Assembly: GCA_026686845.1 (NCBI GenBank) | Contig: JAIVEN010000013.1 | Coordinates: forward strand, 9,940,001 to 10,004,000 | Origin: Adenanthera pavonina | Lineage: Eukaryota > Streptophyta > Magnoliopsida > Fabales > Fabaceae | Direction of reading: 5' to 3' | Length of the DNA stretch: 64,000 nucleotides | Part shown: positions 35,709-45,986 of the stretch, piece by piece | How the letters are laid out: each line of letters starts with the position of its first letter | How positions within the stretch are numbered: position 1 is the stretch's first letter | Notes under the pieces: generated by a model | The model's database searches: none | What the model saw: only the letters and a program-made list of their open reading frames with translations | What the model was told of the DNA's origin: nothing | Translations under genes and position numbers: made by a program

Positions 35709-38414
35709 CAAATGGAGCAGCCACATAAGGTCATTCAACCAGGCCCAATGGATGGCTCATTATTATACTTACAAGAGCGACATATTTCACAGGCAGTATG
35801 GGACAATAATGTAAGTAAAAATCTTCACATATTACTAATTGTTATGCTTTTCTATCAACTTTGTTTCCATTTATTTTGTAGGTTGATAGAATCCTTAATA
35901 CTCGGCGATTCATGCAATTGGGTGAGCCTCCAATCCAAATAATTAAGTATCTTAGACAAGCTAGATTCTACGGTGTTTCTCGACTAGGCCAATTTGAGTA
36001 TGATCGAAGTTTGATCTCTGCACTTATTGAGAGGTGGCGTCCTGAGACTCATACCTTTCACACTACACGTGGAGAATGCACCATAACTTTAGAGGATGCA
36101 GCTATACAATTAGGCCTTCCTTGTGCAGGACTTCCTGTAATTGTTCAAACAACAAATAATTGGCTAGAGGTGTGTGAATGCTACCTCAGAATTCGTCCAC
36201 CTTCAGAGAACATATACAGACAAAGGCCATTTTTGAATTGGTTGGAAGATCATTTTAGTCAGTTGGATGATAATGCATCAAATATGGAAAAACGATATTT
36301 TGCACGTGCGTACATCCTTAAATTAATCGGTGGATATCTGATGCCAGATAGGTCTGGTCATAAGGTTTTTTTAATGTATCTTCCTTTATTAGCAAATTTT
36401 AAGGAAGTTGGAAAATATAGTTGGGGTTCAATAGTGTTAGCTCACCTATATAGAGAAATATGCAATGCCACTAATACTTCTGAGGTGAATATTGGTGGCT
36501 GCTTAGCATTACTGCATTTATGGGCATGGGATCTCTTTCCTGTACTAGCACCAGAGCGACCACCATCATTGAGTCCAAATAATGATGTTTATCCTCTTTT
36601 ACCACCCTTGGGATTTCGGTATACTAAAAATGCACTATAAATATTTCATATTAACTTATTAAAATCATACTTATTTTAACATGTTCTCTGTTATAATCAT
36701 AGGTGGAGGAACATACGATTAGCCCCTCGTTCTAATCGCTCGGCCTTACGACGTTATAGGAGTTTACTTGATGCAATGACTGATGATGAGATCATTTGGC
36801 AGCCCTATGAATCTCCTAGGAATCTTGGCCTTATTCCGGATTATTGCTTGGAAACAAGTGATATTTGGCGTGCTTCTGTCCCCCTTATATGCTTTCACAT
36901 AATAGAATGGCATCACTCTGATCGTGTTCTAAGGCAATTTGATTTCCAGCAGCCAATTCCTATGCCTCCGACTAACTTGGACGATTTTCACACAACACAG
37001 TTGGGAGGGAAAACCTCGGAAAATTGGATTGAAGCTCACAAAATCTTCCTTGAAGCATGGTTTAATTGGCCTTATGCTATTATTGATGCTCCTCAAGCAA
37101 ATGAGGTGTTTCATCATACATCTGAGTACATGCAGTAGTATTGGAGATGTACGCGACGTTGGATCCATCCTACTAGTAGTGCAACTGGTTATGTGGTAAC
37201 TTCTTCATCTCTTTTCACCCTCATTGTATTTTTTTTCTAAACATAGACAACATCATAATCTAATGTTTTATTATTAATTTCAGGCTGATATAGCTGAAGA
37301 TTTGTATAGGCTTGCCATTACTTACCCTCCAGGAATGTCAACTGATTTTCATACAAGGGTAGCTCAGGACCAACGTAATATATTGATTGCAATGAGAGAG
37401 CAACGCTTCAACATGGAACTTGAGCCTGTTCCACTTGCACAAGAGCCACCACGTCCACAATTTCCTCAGCATAGAAGACCAAGTAAACGACGCTATGGCT
37501 ATTTATCAACCAGGCCACCAATTGCTTCTCAAGAAGAAAATACAATGCAACGAGATCATGCTACTACTTTGGCCACATCCAGTACATTTGCAGGAGCTGT
37601 GTCATACCCAGAGATGCGACGCGGATGACGAGGAGAATGAAATAAAATGGGAAATTGGCCCACACGACGGGGGCTGATTTCAGAGGCAGTCGCCACCAAA
37701 ATTTTGAGAGAAATTTTGAAAAACCGAATAAAAACAAAAAAAGATAAGGATGGTCTGCGAATCAGAGTTAGGTTCGAGAGTACGATTGTGAGTGGAGAAG
37801 GTGTTAGGCACCCCCACAACACTCGTTCCTAAGAACGATTACCTTAGTTTGATCATGCAAATTTTATGGCTTTTAAAAATTATTTTGATTGCCCTTTTAC
37901 CATTCACATGCAAAAATAAATATAAAAATAAGAAAAATGTAAAAATAAAGAATGAAATGAAAATATAAAAAGTTGGGAAAAATAAATTAAGAGAAAAGCA
38001 TTATTTATTTACAAAAGTGGACTTGACCCAGAATTAGAGTCTGAGGCCTACGTACCTTACGATAGGGATCAAAGTCGATGTAGTTCGGACTAGAAATGCA
38101 TGTCACTGGGTTGATATTTTTTATTATATATATTCTTTGAAAAGAGAGGTTTATAGAAAATAATTTGTCTTTCCACAAAGAAAACAATTTTTAGAATTGG
38201 TTGGTGTGTTTTAATTTGTAAAAGACAGATTAATTCCCATTATTTGCTCTTTTCACTTATTTATATATTTTTTTGTTTAATCGGTTCCTAAAAGAGAATA
38301 TATGTTTTTCCTCAATTTAGAAAATATGATTACAATTATGTGTGATTTGAATATTTTATTTCGGTTTGAAAAGGAAATATTTGAAAATAATTTTATTTTT
38401 ACAAAATAAAACCA

Positions 38415-39390
38415 ATTGGCTTATGTGGTGACTTTATCACTCACATTTACCTATTGATACCTAAGTGTCCACGGTAGTATTACTTGAGACAAAAACGTAA
38501 AAAAAGTTCGAAAGAAAACAAAATTTTTTTTTGTACAAGTGATTTTTTATTTTATTTTTATTATAAAAATCATTTTAACACCTATTTATTTATTAAAAAA
38601 GAAATTAAAAAAATGTAATCATTACGTATGTTTTGAAAAATAATAATCAGCATATGTGGTGACTTTATCACTCACAAGTTACTGATTTACGTTGACATGC
38701 TCACGGTGTTACCACTCGAAGTAGAAAATACCAGAAGGCAAATTTTAAATGAAAATCAAACAGCATATATGGCGACTTAATCACTCATAATTTGCTGGTT
38801 TATGCTTATATGCTCACGGTGATTCCACTCGTGGCAAAAGGTAAAAGAGACTTAAAAGATAAAATTGAAAAGAAAAGAAAAAAAAGAAGAAGGAAGAAAA
38901 TGAAATCATTTTTATTATAAATACAATTATGATTGTTTTATGGAAAGAAAAGTGGTAGAAGAAATATAAAAAGATGACATTTATGTATATATCCTACATT
39001 TTCCTTATTTATTTATTGTTATTTTTTGTGTGCACTTATTTAAAAGAAAATGCATTTAGAACAGCCCATTTCATTATTATTCTATATTTATATAAAAAAA
39101 ATACTCAAAAGGAATAAGGATAAAATTGCCACATTTAATATGTATATATATCATTTATTTGTTTATTTACTAAAAAAATTATTCGTGTCTTTATTAAAAA
39201 ATTATTTATATTTCCTTATAAAAACAAAACTATTAAGAATTCTTTTTTTTTTTTTATAATAAAGAAACCATTTTGAACTTGAAATGTTTAAAAGTTAGCC
39301 AATATAATCACCATAGCAACTTCTTACTCATGCTACACTTGACTGATATCCTACATACCCACGGAGATTTAGTCCCTCGAGGTAGACTCT
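38415..39390 (+). repeat. four dispersed ~80-bp subrepeats within the LTR
   Basis: Copies begin near 38415, 38647, 38760 and 39310. Each reads roughly (T/C)ATGTGGTGACTT(T/A)ATCACTCA, then a TTTA(C/T) stretch, then CTCACGGTG and a (C/T)ACTCG(A/T)GG end. The fourth is most diverged. Such subrepeats in U3 often carry enhancer function, which is inference here. Confidence 0.7.
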
Positions 39391-41642
39391 AAAAATAATT
39401 ACTGGAGGTTGACATTGTGGTCCGTGATTTTAAACTCATGGTCTAAACAAAACTCTATCACTATATTTATACATTCAATTCAAAGGATAATTTAATAACC
39501 TTACCCAATTAGAATTTCAAAAAGGAAAGGACAAGCGATGATTGAGGAAGATTATACCCAACCACTAGCATCCCTTACCCCCCAACTCAGATTAACATTG
39601 CCATAATGTCACAGCAAATTACACATGGGAAGGGATGGGAATGGTTCAAAGTATTTCAAACCCCAAAAGCCAACCAAAAGCGAAGGATATGAGAAAGCAA
39701 CAACGAACAGTTGGAAACTAATTCCCCATTAAAATCCCTCAAAATGTGCACAAATTCAACTATAGTATCTACAACACATAACTGTAATTCCCCAACCAAG
39801 ATAGAAATTCCCTACAAGATAGCTTAGATAAAAATAACAAACAGAATAAGAACATCAAGATGAGCTAGGGGACGTATGTGTGTGTGAGAGAGAGGATCAT
39901 TAGGACAGGCCTAAATATGTTGGCCAAAACTTACTCTAATAACAGTATCCATTCAGTCTCAATCTAGTTCCAAAGTTATCAAAGGAGCAAACCTGAAAAC
40001 CAGACCACTTAACAAGAATGGTAATGTCCTTTTGGCACCAACATCCCTTCCCTCCCCAGCCTGACACAATGGGCGGCTCAACACATCTCAAGTGAATCAT
40101 TTTATTAGCACTAGACGGATAAATCACAAGGTACAAAAATGGCACTGGCTTCATGAGAAAATTTAGACTCAGACGAAGAGGAGTAAAAAGGGAACTTCAC
40201 ATTCATCTCAAAGCATCCACAACAGGTTATTGATGAAGCTTGATCAATACAGCATGACATATTAAATATTTTAGCTAACCAATAATAAAACAAAGCACAT
40301 AATGGAACGCCTGTGACATCCAGTAATGTTTCGGTCTAGTGTTGTAGGCCAGAACAAAATCAGCAACTCAAGGAAACAGTCTGAGAAACATCTAATTAGA
40401 TCCTAGAGCAGAACTTCTCAATACTAAACTCTATCATGACCTACTCGAATGAACATAGAAAATTTAATCAGTAGAAAAGGCACTGAAAAGATGAGGCAGC
40501 AAAGAAAATGTACAAAAGAGCTTCAATTCGGTGCTGGAATTTCACAACAAGAATTACCAATGACGATCTCCTTCGTAACTCTTGCTCTCAGTCTTTGAAA
40601 CTCCGGCTTCCCTTGCCTCCACTTTCACCCGTGGCCTCCCTCTATCTCAGTTTTTAGGGCTTCTTCTTGGTCTGCAGAAAATCCTCTGCTTCTTGGAATT
40701 TTCTTCACACTATCTTGGTCTTTAAGGGTCTCTTTTGGCCTCCTCCTCTCAGCTTCCTCTCACGGTGGCTCTTAGGATTTTTCAATGCCAAAAAATCCCC
40801 CCCCCCTTTGAAATGCTTACCGATCCATTCATAGGATCTCTGCCAGTGAATGAGAGGAGGCCTCTCCCATGTGTGATAGCTGCCTTGTCTCCTTTTTTGA
40901 TTTCGTGCGTCCTCACTCCTCATCCCGATTGCTCTCCCCCTCCTACTACACTGCTGTACCGAGTACAGAGTAATGGAGGGAGTTTTGTCGTTTTCCTGGC
41001 CCTCAAGTTGTAGAACGTTTCTCATCCAAAGGCCTCCACTATTCTGCAGTACCTGATACAGAGTAGTGGAGTAGCTTTTGTCCTTTCTCCCGCAGCTCGC
41101 CCCTCTCTGCTCCCTCTGATTTTCTGATTTCATTCGAGCCCTAAAGCCTCCCTCTGTTTCCTCTCTGTTTCTTTCGCGCGCGCGGTCCCCTCTCTCCCCC
41201 GAACCCTAGCTCCCTCTTCTCTCTTTCCTTTTCGCGGCCTACTCCTATCTCTCTCCAACTCTCCTCCTTCATTTCCCCACGCCGTGTCCCTCCCAGCTTT
41301 CTCGGCCTTCTCTGTGCTCAGCCTTGGCTCTTTCCCCGGTTCAGACTCCTCGTGGCTCTCTCAGCTCTCCTCTGATTTTTCTTTTCTTGCGGCTAGCTCC
41401 CCCTTTGCTCTCTCTGCCTCATCCGTCCCTCTGGGTTCATCTATTAAGCCGTAAGGCTCCTTCTGATTTACCTCCACCGGCAGCTCCCTCGGTGGTTCAG
41501 GCTCCCTCAGTGGTTTTCTTCGGCCGCTCTCTCCTCTGCCCGAGCTCGTGCCTCCCTCTCGTCCCAGCTTCCCCCCTCGTTCTCCATCTCCCCGAGCCCT
41601 AAAGGGCTCCCACGATCCTTTCAAGGCAACGCCCTTGGACCA

Positions 41643-41707
41643 GGTCACGAGCCCATAATTGGGCTCGTGACCTTTTGGGCTGAAATCATTTCATGATTTC
41701 AGCCCAA
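41643..41707. terminator. two adjacent perfect hairpins near the LTR 3' end
   Basis: Hairpin 1 has a perfect 13-bp stem (GGTCACGAGCCCA, 41643-41655, with 41660-41672) and a 4-base loop. Hairpin 2 has a perfect 15-bp stem (TTGGGCTGAAATCAT, 41675-41689, with 41693-41707) and a 3-base loop. They are followed by T-rich sequence. A role in 3'-end formation is a guess; the structure is certain. Confidence 0.6.
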
Positions 41708-42305
41708 TATGGTCCTCTTTTTTTTTTTTTTAGTTTTAGGTTTTATTTATTTATTTATTTATTTTATTATTATTATTTTTTCATTTTTGGCTTTCAGGCC
41801 TAATTTGGGCCCAAAACTTCTTCCCTTTTTTTTTATTAATTTTTATTTTTTATTATTTTATTATTTTTATTATTATATATATATATTTTAAAATTATCTG
41901 GACAAAATACGGTGTTCACAAGCTGCATCTTTTTCTTTCATACCGCCATCCTCATTGCCCCCATTTAGCTCTCCTATTCCTTGTCAGTCTGGATCATTCA
42001 TATCTTTATTGGGTGACTCAACATTATTCAATGCCGAGTACAACATGTCTTTATTTCAACATGGTGAGTCATCAAATCAAACATTTAAGACTCCACACCA
42101 GTCAATTTCTCTGGCTGACTCTATTTGGTTTGATTTGAATACTGCACAAACACCATCAAGAATTGATTGCCTAAATCGCACCATACAGAAGAGGACATAC
42201 AACCAGAACGACCACGACGTAATAGAAGAAGAGCAAGATGTGGTACCGGTAGTCACTATGTATGAGATGAGCAAATTTTCGTACATAATAGCTTATTATT
42301 ACTAA

Positions 42306-42519
42306 TCAATCATCATTTTCATTTTATAATCAATTATTTTTATCAATTAATTATTAGATTTACATTAGCAGTTTTACATATTTGCTACTTAATTATAGTG
42401 TTATTTTATCATTATTAGTTACTTATTATTAGTTATTTATTATTTAACTTTTTCAACTCTTAATTAATTTTTTATCTTTTTTATGATTATTAAACAATAA
42501 TAATGATCTAATATTTTTT
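42306..42519. other. AT-rich spacer between the mobile-domain gene and right TIR
   Basis: It is composed of TATTA-type runs with no motif. Inverted-repeat homology to the left end starts near 42520. Confidence 0.4.
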
Positions 42520-43963
42520 TTATTTGATATTTGTTAGGATTTATTTACTAGTAATATTTTCTTAATAATAAACTAATTATAATTTTTATTATGAACTATT
42601 ATTTTTCTATTTATTATAAAAATAATTCATTCTAATCATTATATAAATCAAATCATTATATTTTTGTTACTCTCCCAGTCCCATATTATAAGATAATAAG
42701 AGAGATTTTACATATATTAAGAAACATTTATTATGTTTTTAAATTTAAAAAATAAAATTTTCAAATGTTACCCCTAATAATTTTACTTCTTTCATTAAAT
42801 ATAAGATAATTTATAATACTAATAATTCAAAAAATAAGAAATAACAATAACAGAAGATATTATCTTATATTATAAAAAAAACTCATTTTATCTTAATAAT
42901 ATGATATAGAGAAAACATATCTAAAAATAATAATAAAAGAGTCATTAAAATAAAAAGTTTATTAAAAAAATAAAAAAATAAAAACAAGTCGATTGGGTAA
43001 TTTTGAATCTTTAAAAAGATATGAGGGGAGAATAATAGTTAAAGACTCAAAAATAAAATTATTTATCAATTAAGACCCAATTTGAAAATCCCTGAGTTAT
43101 ATATATTGAATTTTCAACTGGCATAACCTAAATTTCTAACTGAAATTATTTATTTAAAAATATTTTTTATTATAGATCTTTTATCTTTTTTTCTTTTAAA
43201 AAAATATTCACTAGCAAGTCGATAAGCTACTCAATTCATATGTTCCCTTTATTTAAAAATAATTGATTAAGCAATAAATCTCAATTTTATTCATGTTCTA
43301 AACTATTAATTTTTTATATTAAAAAATTATTAATTCTAAATTTATAAGATAATAGAAGGGATTTCACATATATTAAAAATTATTTATTATATTCTTAAAT
43401 TTTTTAAAAAAATTCTAAGTTTACTCTTTTTAATTTCACTCATTTCATTAAGTCTAACATTAGTTACAATATTAATAATATAATAAATAAATGATAAAAA
43501 TGAAATCACTACATAATAAAAAAAATACATTTTGTCTTGATAATGGAATGTAATAATATATCTAACAAAATTAAAGTAAAAGAAAAGAAGTTGGTAAAAA
43601 AACTGAATAACAAGTTTGTAATAACTAATAGCTAATAATAAGTCGGTTGACAATTGAATGCGTGAGTATGCAGAGACACAAGCCACGTCAACATAATGCA
43701 ATAACAAAATTGATTAGTTTAAAAAAATAAAACAAAAGCTAAGTCGATTGATTAACAATCGACTTGCTTTAAAATGAGCTCCTCGGCCAGCTTCTTTATT
43801 TAAAAAAAATATTTAAGTCTCGTTTCTATTCATCGATTTATTCACAATGTACTCGTCGATTTTCTGATCATAAATTTTTATTAATATAAATCGGTAAATT
43901 CTTTTTGACACAACATATATTGATAAATAATTTATTTATTTATTATATTTGACTCAAAAAACC
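42520..43963 (-). repeat. right terminal inverted repeat, inner complete copy
   Basis: The reverse complement matches 28841-30200 along its full length. It ends at the same terminal sequence, with AAAAAACC at 43956-43963 corresponding to GGTTTTTT at the left end. The transposon end is therefore present internally, about 1.13 kb before the real boundary. It holds hairpins of the CAAGTCGATT type (43741-43764, with half-copies near 42985 and 43215). Confidence 0.85.
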
Positions 43964-45094
43964 GAGATTTTACGTATATTAAGAAACATTTATTACATTT
44001 TTAAATTAAAAAAAATAAAAATTTTAAATTTTACTTCTATTAATTTCACTCATTTCATTAAATATAACATAATTTACAATACTAATAATATAATAAATAA
44101 GGGATAAAAATAATAAATTACTATGGAAAAAAAAATCGCCTGAGATGGATAGAAAGACAATGTCTAAAAAATTTTTTAAAAAAAAAGAAAGTTCATTAAA
44201 ATAAAATTCATTTATTAAAAAAAAAACAAAAGCAAGTCGACTTGGTATCCAATCAACTTGCTTTTGAATGGTAAAAAAAAAGGGGGGGAAACAACAACTA
44301 ATTACCCAGAACTAACAATATTTCTCAAATAGAACCCAATTTAAAAATTTCCATGTCATATAAATTAAATTTCCAATTGAGATAAATTAACTCTTCAACT
44401 AAAACTAATGATTTGGAAATATTTTTTATTCCATGTCTTGAAATATTTTTTTCTTTTTTAAAAAATTACCCATTAATAAGTCAATGGCCTACACAATGGA
44501 CTTATTTTTTTGATTTAAAAAAATTGATTAACTAATAAATCCCAATTTTTTTAGTTTCTAAACTATTATTTTTTTCATAATTATAAAAATCATTAATTCT
44601 AATCATTATACACATTAAATTATTGTATTGTTGCTACTTCATTCATCTTATATTATATTATAAAGTAATTGAAGGATTTTTATCGCATATTAAAAATAAT
44701 TTATTATATTCCTAATTTTTTTAAAATAAAATTCTGTAAAAAAAATACGTCTTATTATCGTAACGGAACAGAGACACACACATATATATGTAAGAAAAAA
44801 AATAAGTCTGGTGAAAAAAAATTAAAAAAAAAATAAAAGCAAGTCGATTAATAATGAATCAACTTGCTTGAGACTTGTTTATCCCACTGTTCATGACCAA
44901 CAAGTCGATTGGTAGCCAATCGACTTTCTTTTTTATTTAAAAAAAAGTCGTGTATCCATTGATCGATTTATTCGTAGCGTGTTCGTTGATTTTCTGATAA
45001 TCAATTTTTATTAATATAGATCGGTAAATTCTTTCTGACACAACATATATTGGTAAATAATTTATTTATTTATTATATTTTTCTCCAAAAAACC
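43964..45094 (-). repeat. right terminal inverted repeat, outer partial copy
   Basis: The reverse complement matches 28841-30012 and breaks off at GAGATTTTACGTATATTAAG, where it abuts the inner copy's terminus. Its outer end AAAAAACC adjoins the 9-bp duplication, so this is the end used in the last insertion. Hairpins lie at about 44236-44270, 44846-44880 and 44902-44930. Confidence 0.87.
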
Positions 45095-45103
45095 AAATAA
45101 ATA
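45095..45103. repeat. 9-bp target-site duplication, right copy
   Basis: AAATAAATA is identical to 28832-28840. The rejoined target would have TACCATA and TATGGTA arms around it, that is, a small palindrome. Confidence 0.9.
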
Positions 45104-45184
45104 TATGGTAATCACCATTACATTATATTCTATTATTTATCATTTCATTATATTTCTTTACATTACTGTAATTCAACCAAATGG

Positions 45185-45485
45185 GGTGTAAGTGAATGGC
45201 AAATAGGTGACGCAAAACATAATTAGAAATTGTGTTTGGGGTTGGATACTGCCAGTTTAAAAATTGCATGACAAAATGAAGGTTCGGGTTAAGAATGAGT
45301 ACTTATTAATTATGGATTTTATTTACTTTTCAAATTGGGTTCAATAATGTGTATCATGCCAATTTTTTTCATTTTTATTATTAAACTAAATTGTTTTGAC
45401 TAATCAAACATGATAAAAAGTAGAATAATTAAACATACTATGTATGATAAAAGTATCATATTGAAGTCCTAGCTGTACGGTTGGT
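45185..45485 (+). repeat. duplicate of 26690-27545 without the MITE
   Basis: Same order of phrases as 26690-26878 plus 27468-27545, including TAAACATACT and the TATCATATTGAAG(T/G)CCTAG end. It shows the pre-insertion state of the MITE at 26879-27467. Confidence 0.75.
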
Positions 45486-45649
45486 TTTTCTTTTGGATTA
45501 CAAGTATCAGCCTATGTTTGCATTAGCGCAAACTGAATTCCCCTTAACTTCACAAGTACGAGCCCAACCAGAAGTCCCCTTATTCTTGAGTCGTGACAAA
45601 TTCACAAGTTTAGCTAACTCTAATCCTTTCAAAATACATCTCTAGTATT

Positions 45650-45968
45650 GCCGACGTGGGTTGGCACAAGTGATTTTAGGATCCGGATAAAAGCTCTTTC
45701 TTACTCCCCATGGTGACAAGTTCGACTTCCCCTTGACTACTCAAGTCCTGCGTTGGTGGTAATTCCATCGTGGGGACATCTTCCATCGCCCAGAGGCAAT
45801 CAGTAAGTCTTGATGAATGTTCAGTGGTTGACCCATTCCCAAGGCCCAATATAAATGTCCTTAGAGGCTGACAAAGGTGCAGGATGAATCCCCCAATAGC
45901 TGGAATTTGGTGTGCTGCAAGTGGTTCTAGGAATGCCTTCCCTAATTACCATTTTGTTTACAAAAAAA
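45650..45968 (+). mobile_element. tRNA-derived SINE with long target duplications
   Basis: The body is about 320 bp and ends in a run of nine A. It is flanked by 18-bp direct repeats, AAATACATCTCTAGTATT (45632-45649) and AAATACATCTCTCGTGTT (45969-45986), 16 of 18 identical, as expected of LINE-driven insertion. An A-box-like TTGGCACAAGTG (45661-45672) and a B-box-like AGTTCGACTTC (45719-45729) about 50 bp apart form an internal RNA polymerase III promoter of tRNA type. The composition is GC-richer than the surroundings. It has no coding sequence. Confidence 0.82.
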
Positions 45969-45986
45969 AAATACATCTCTCGTGTT

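Larger units (their letters stand above)
37600..41920 (+). mobile_element. 4.3-kb solo LTR inside the mobile-domain gene
   Basis: It starts TGTCATACCCAGAGATGCG and ends ACGGTGTTCACA, with perfect 5-bp duplications AGCTG at 37595-37599 and 41921-41925. The exon reads continuously when it is ignored. No repeated end sequence, gag or pol lies within, so it is one LTR. The start and the GTTCGAGAGT...GAAGGTGTTAGGCACCCC block (about 37770-37815) resemble the very long LTRs of Tat/Ogre-type Ty3 elements (recalled, not searched). It contains four 80-bp subrepeats (38415-39390), a CT-rich, GC-richer segment (40560-41640) with many spurious ORFs, and twin hairpins near its 3' end. Confidence 0.9.
35712..42305 (+). 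pseudogene. plant mobile domain (PMD) protein gene of the Mutator element, disabled
   Basis: It belongs to the MAIN/MAIL1-like PMD family, found both as host nuclear proteins and as passengers of plant Mutator elements. Exon 1 (35712-35810) ends at a perfect GTAAGT; exon 2 (35882-36618) holds the core: YGVSRLGQFEYDRSLISALI, RWRPETHTFHT, GECTITLEDAAIQLGLP, and later GGYLMPD, SWGSIVLAHLYREIC, LLHLWAWD. Exon 3 (about 36702-37195) has LRRYRSLLDAM, WQPY, FHIIEWHHSDRVLRQF; exon 4 starts at 37284. An in-frame TAG at 37136 interrupts the EYMQ/YWRCTRRW stretch. A 4.3-kb solo LTR splits exon 4, and coding resumes in frame at 41926. Near the end another frame reads RRARCGTGSHYV then TGA at 42263, the usual C-terminus of this class as I recall it, implying one more shift. 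The exon 2/3 frame was not fully verified by hand. Confidence 0.88.
28841..45094 (+). mobile_element. 16.25-kb Mutator-like element carrying transposase and plant mobile domain genes
   Basis: The element is bounded by perfect 9-bp duplications and inverted termini GGTTTTTT...AAAAAACC. Long terminal inverted repeats lie at 28841-30200 and, in two stacked copies, 42520-43963 and 43964-45094. Inside, in order: short tandem repeats and a strong hairpin (30484-30682), a 775-bp tandem duplication (31235-32785), the MULE transposase (to 35499), and a plant mobile domain gene (35712-42305) in the same direction, split by a solo LTR (37600-41920). Without that LTR the element is about 11.9 kb. Both genes carry stops and shifts, so it is no longer autonomous. 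Mutator elements with long TIRs and mobile-domain genes are known in plants; this exact architecture I cannot match. Confidence 0.92.

Noticed and set aside
40705..41648. Several overlapping 90-140 codon ORFs on both strands
   Set aside because: They lie in the CT-rich, GC-richer part of the solo LTR, where stops are rare in all frames; no domain is visible.
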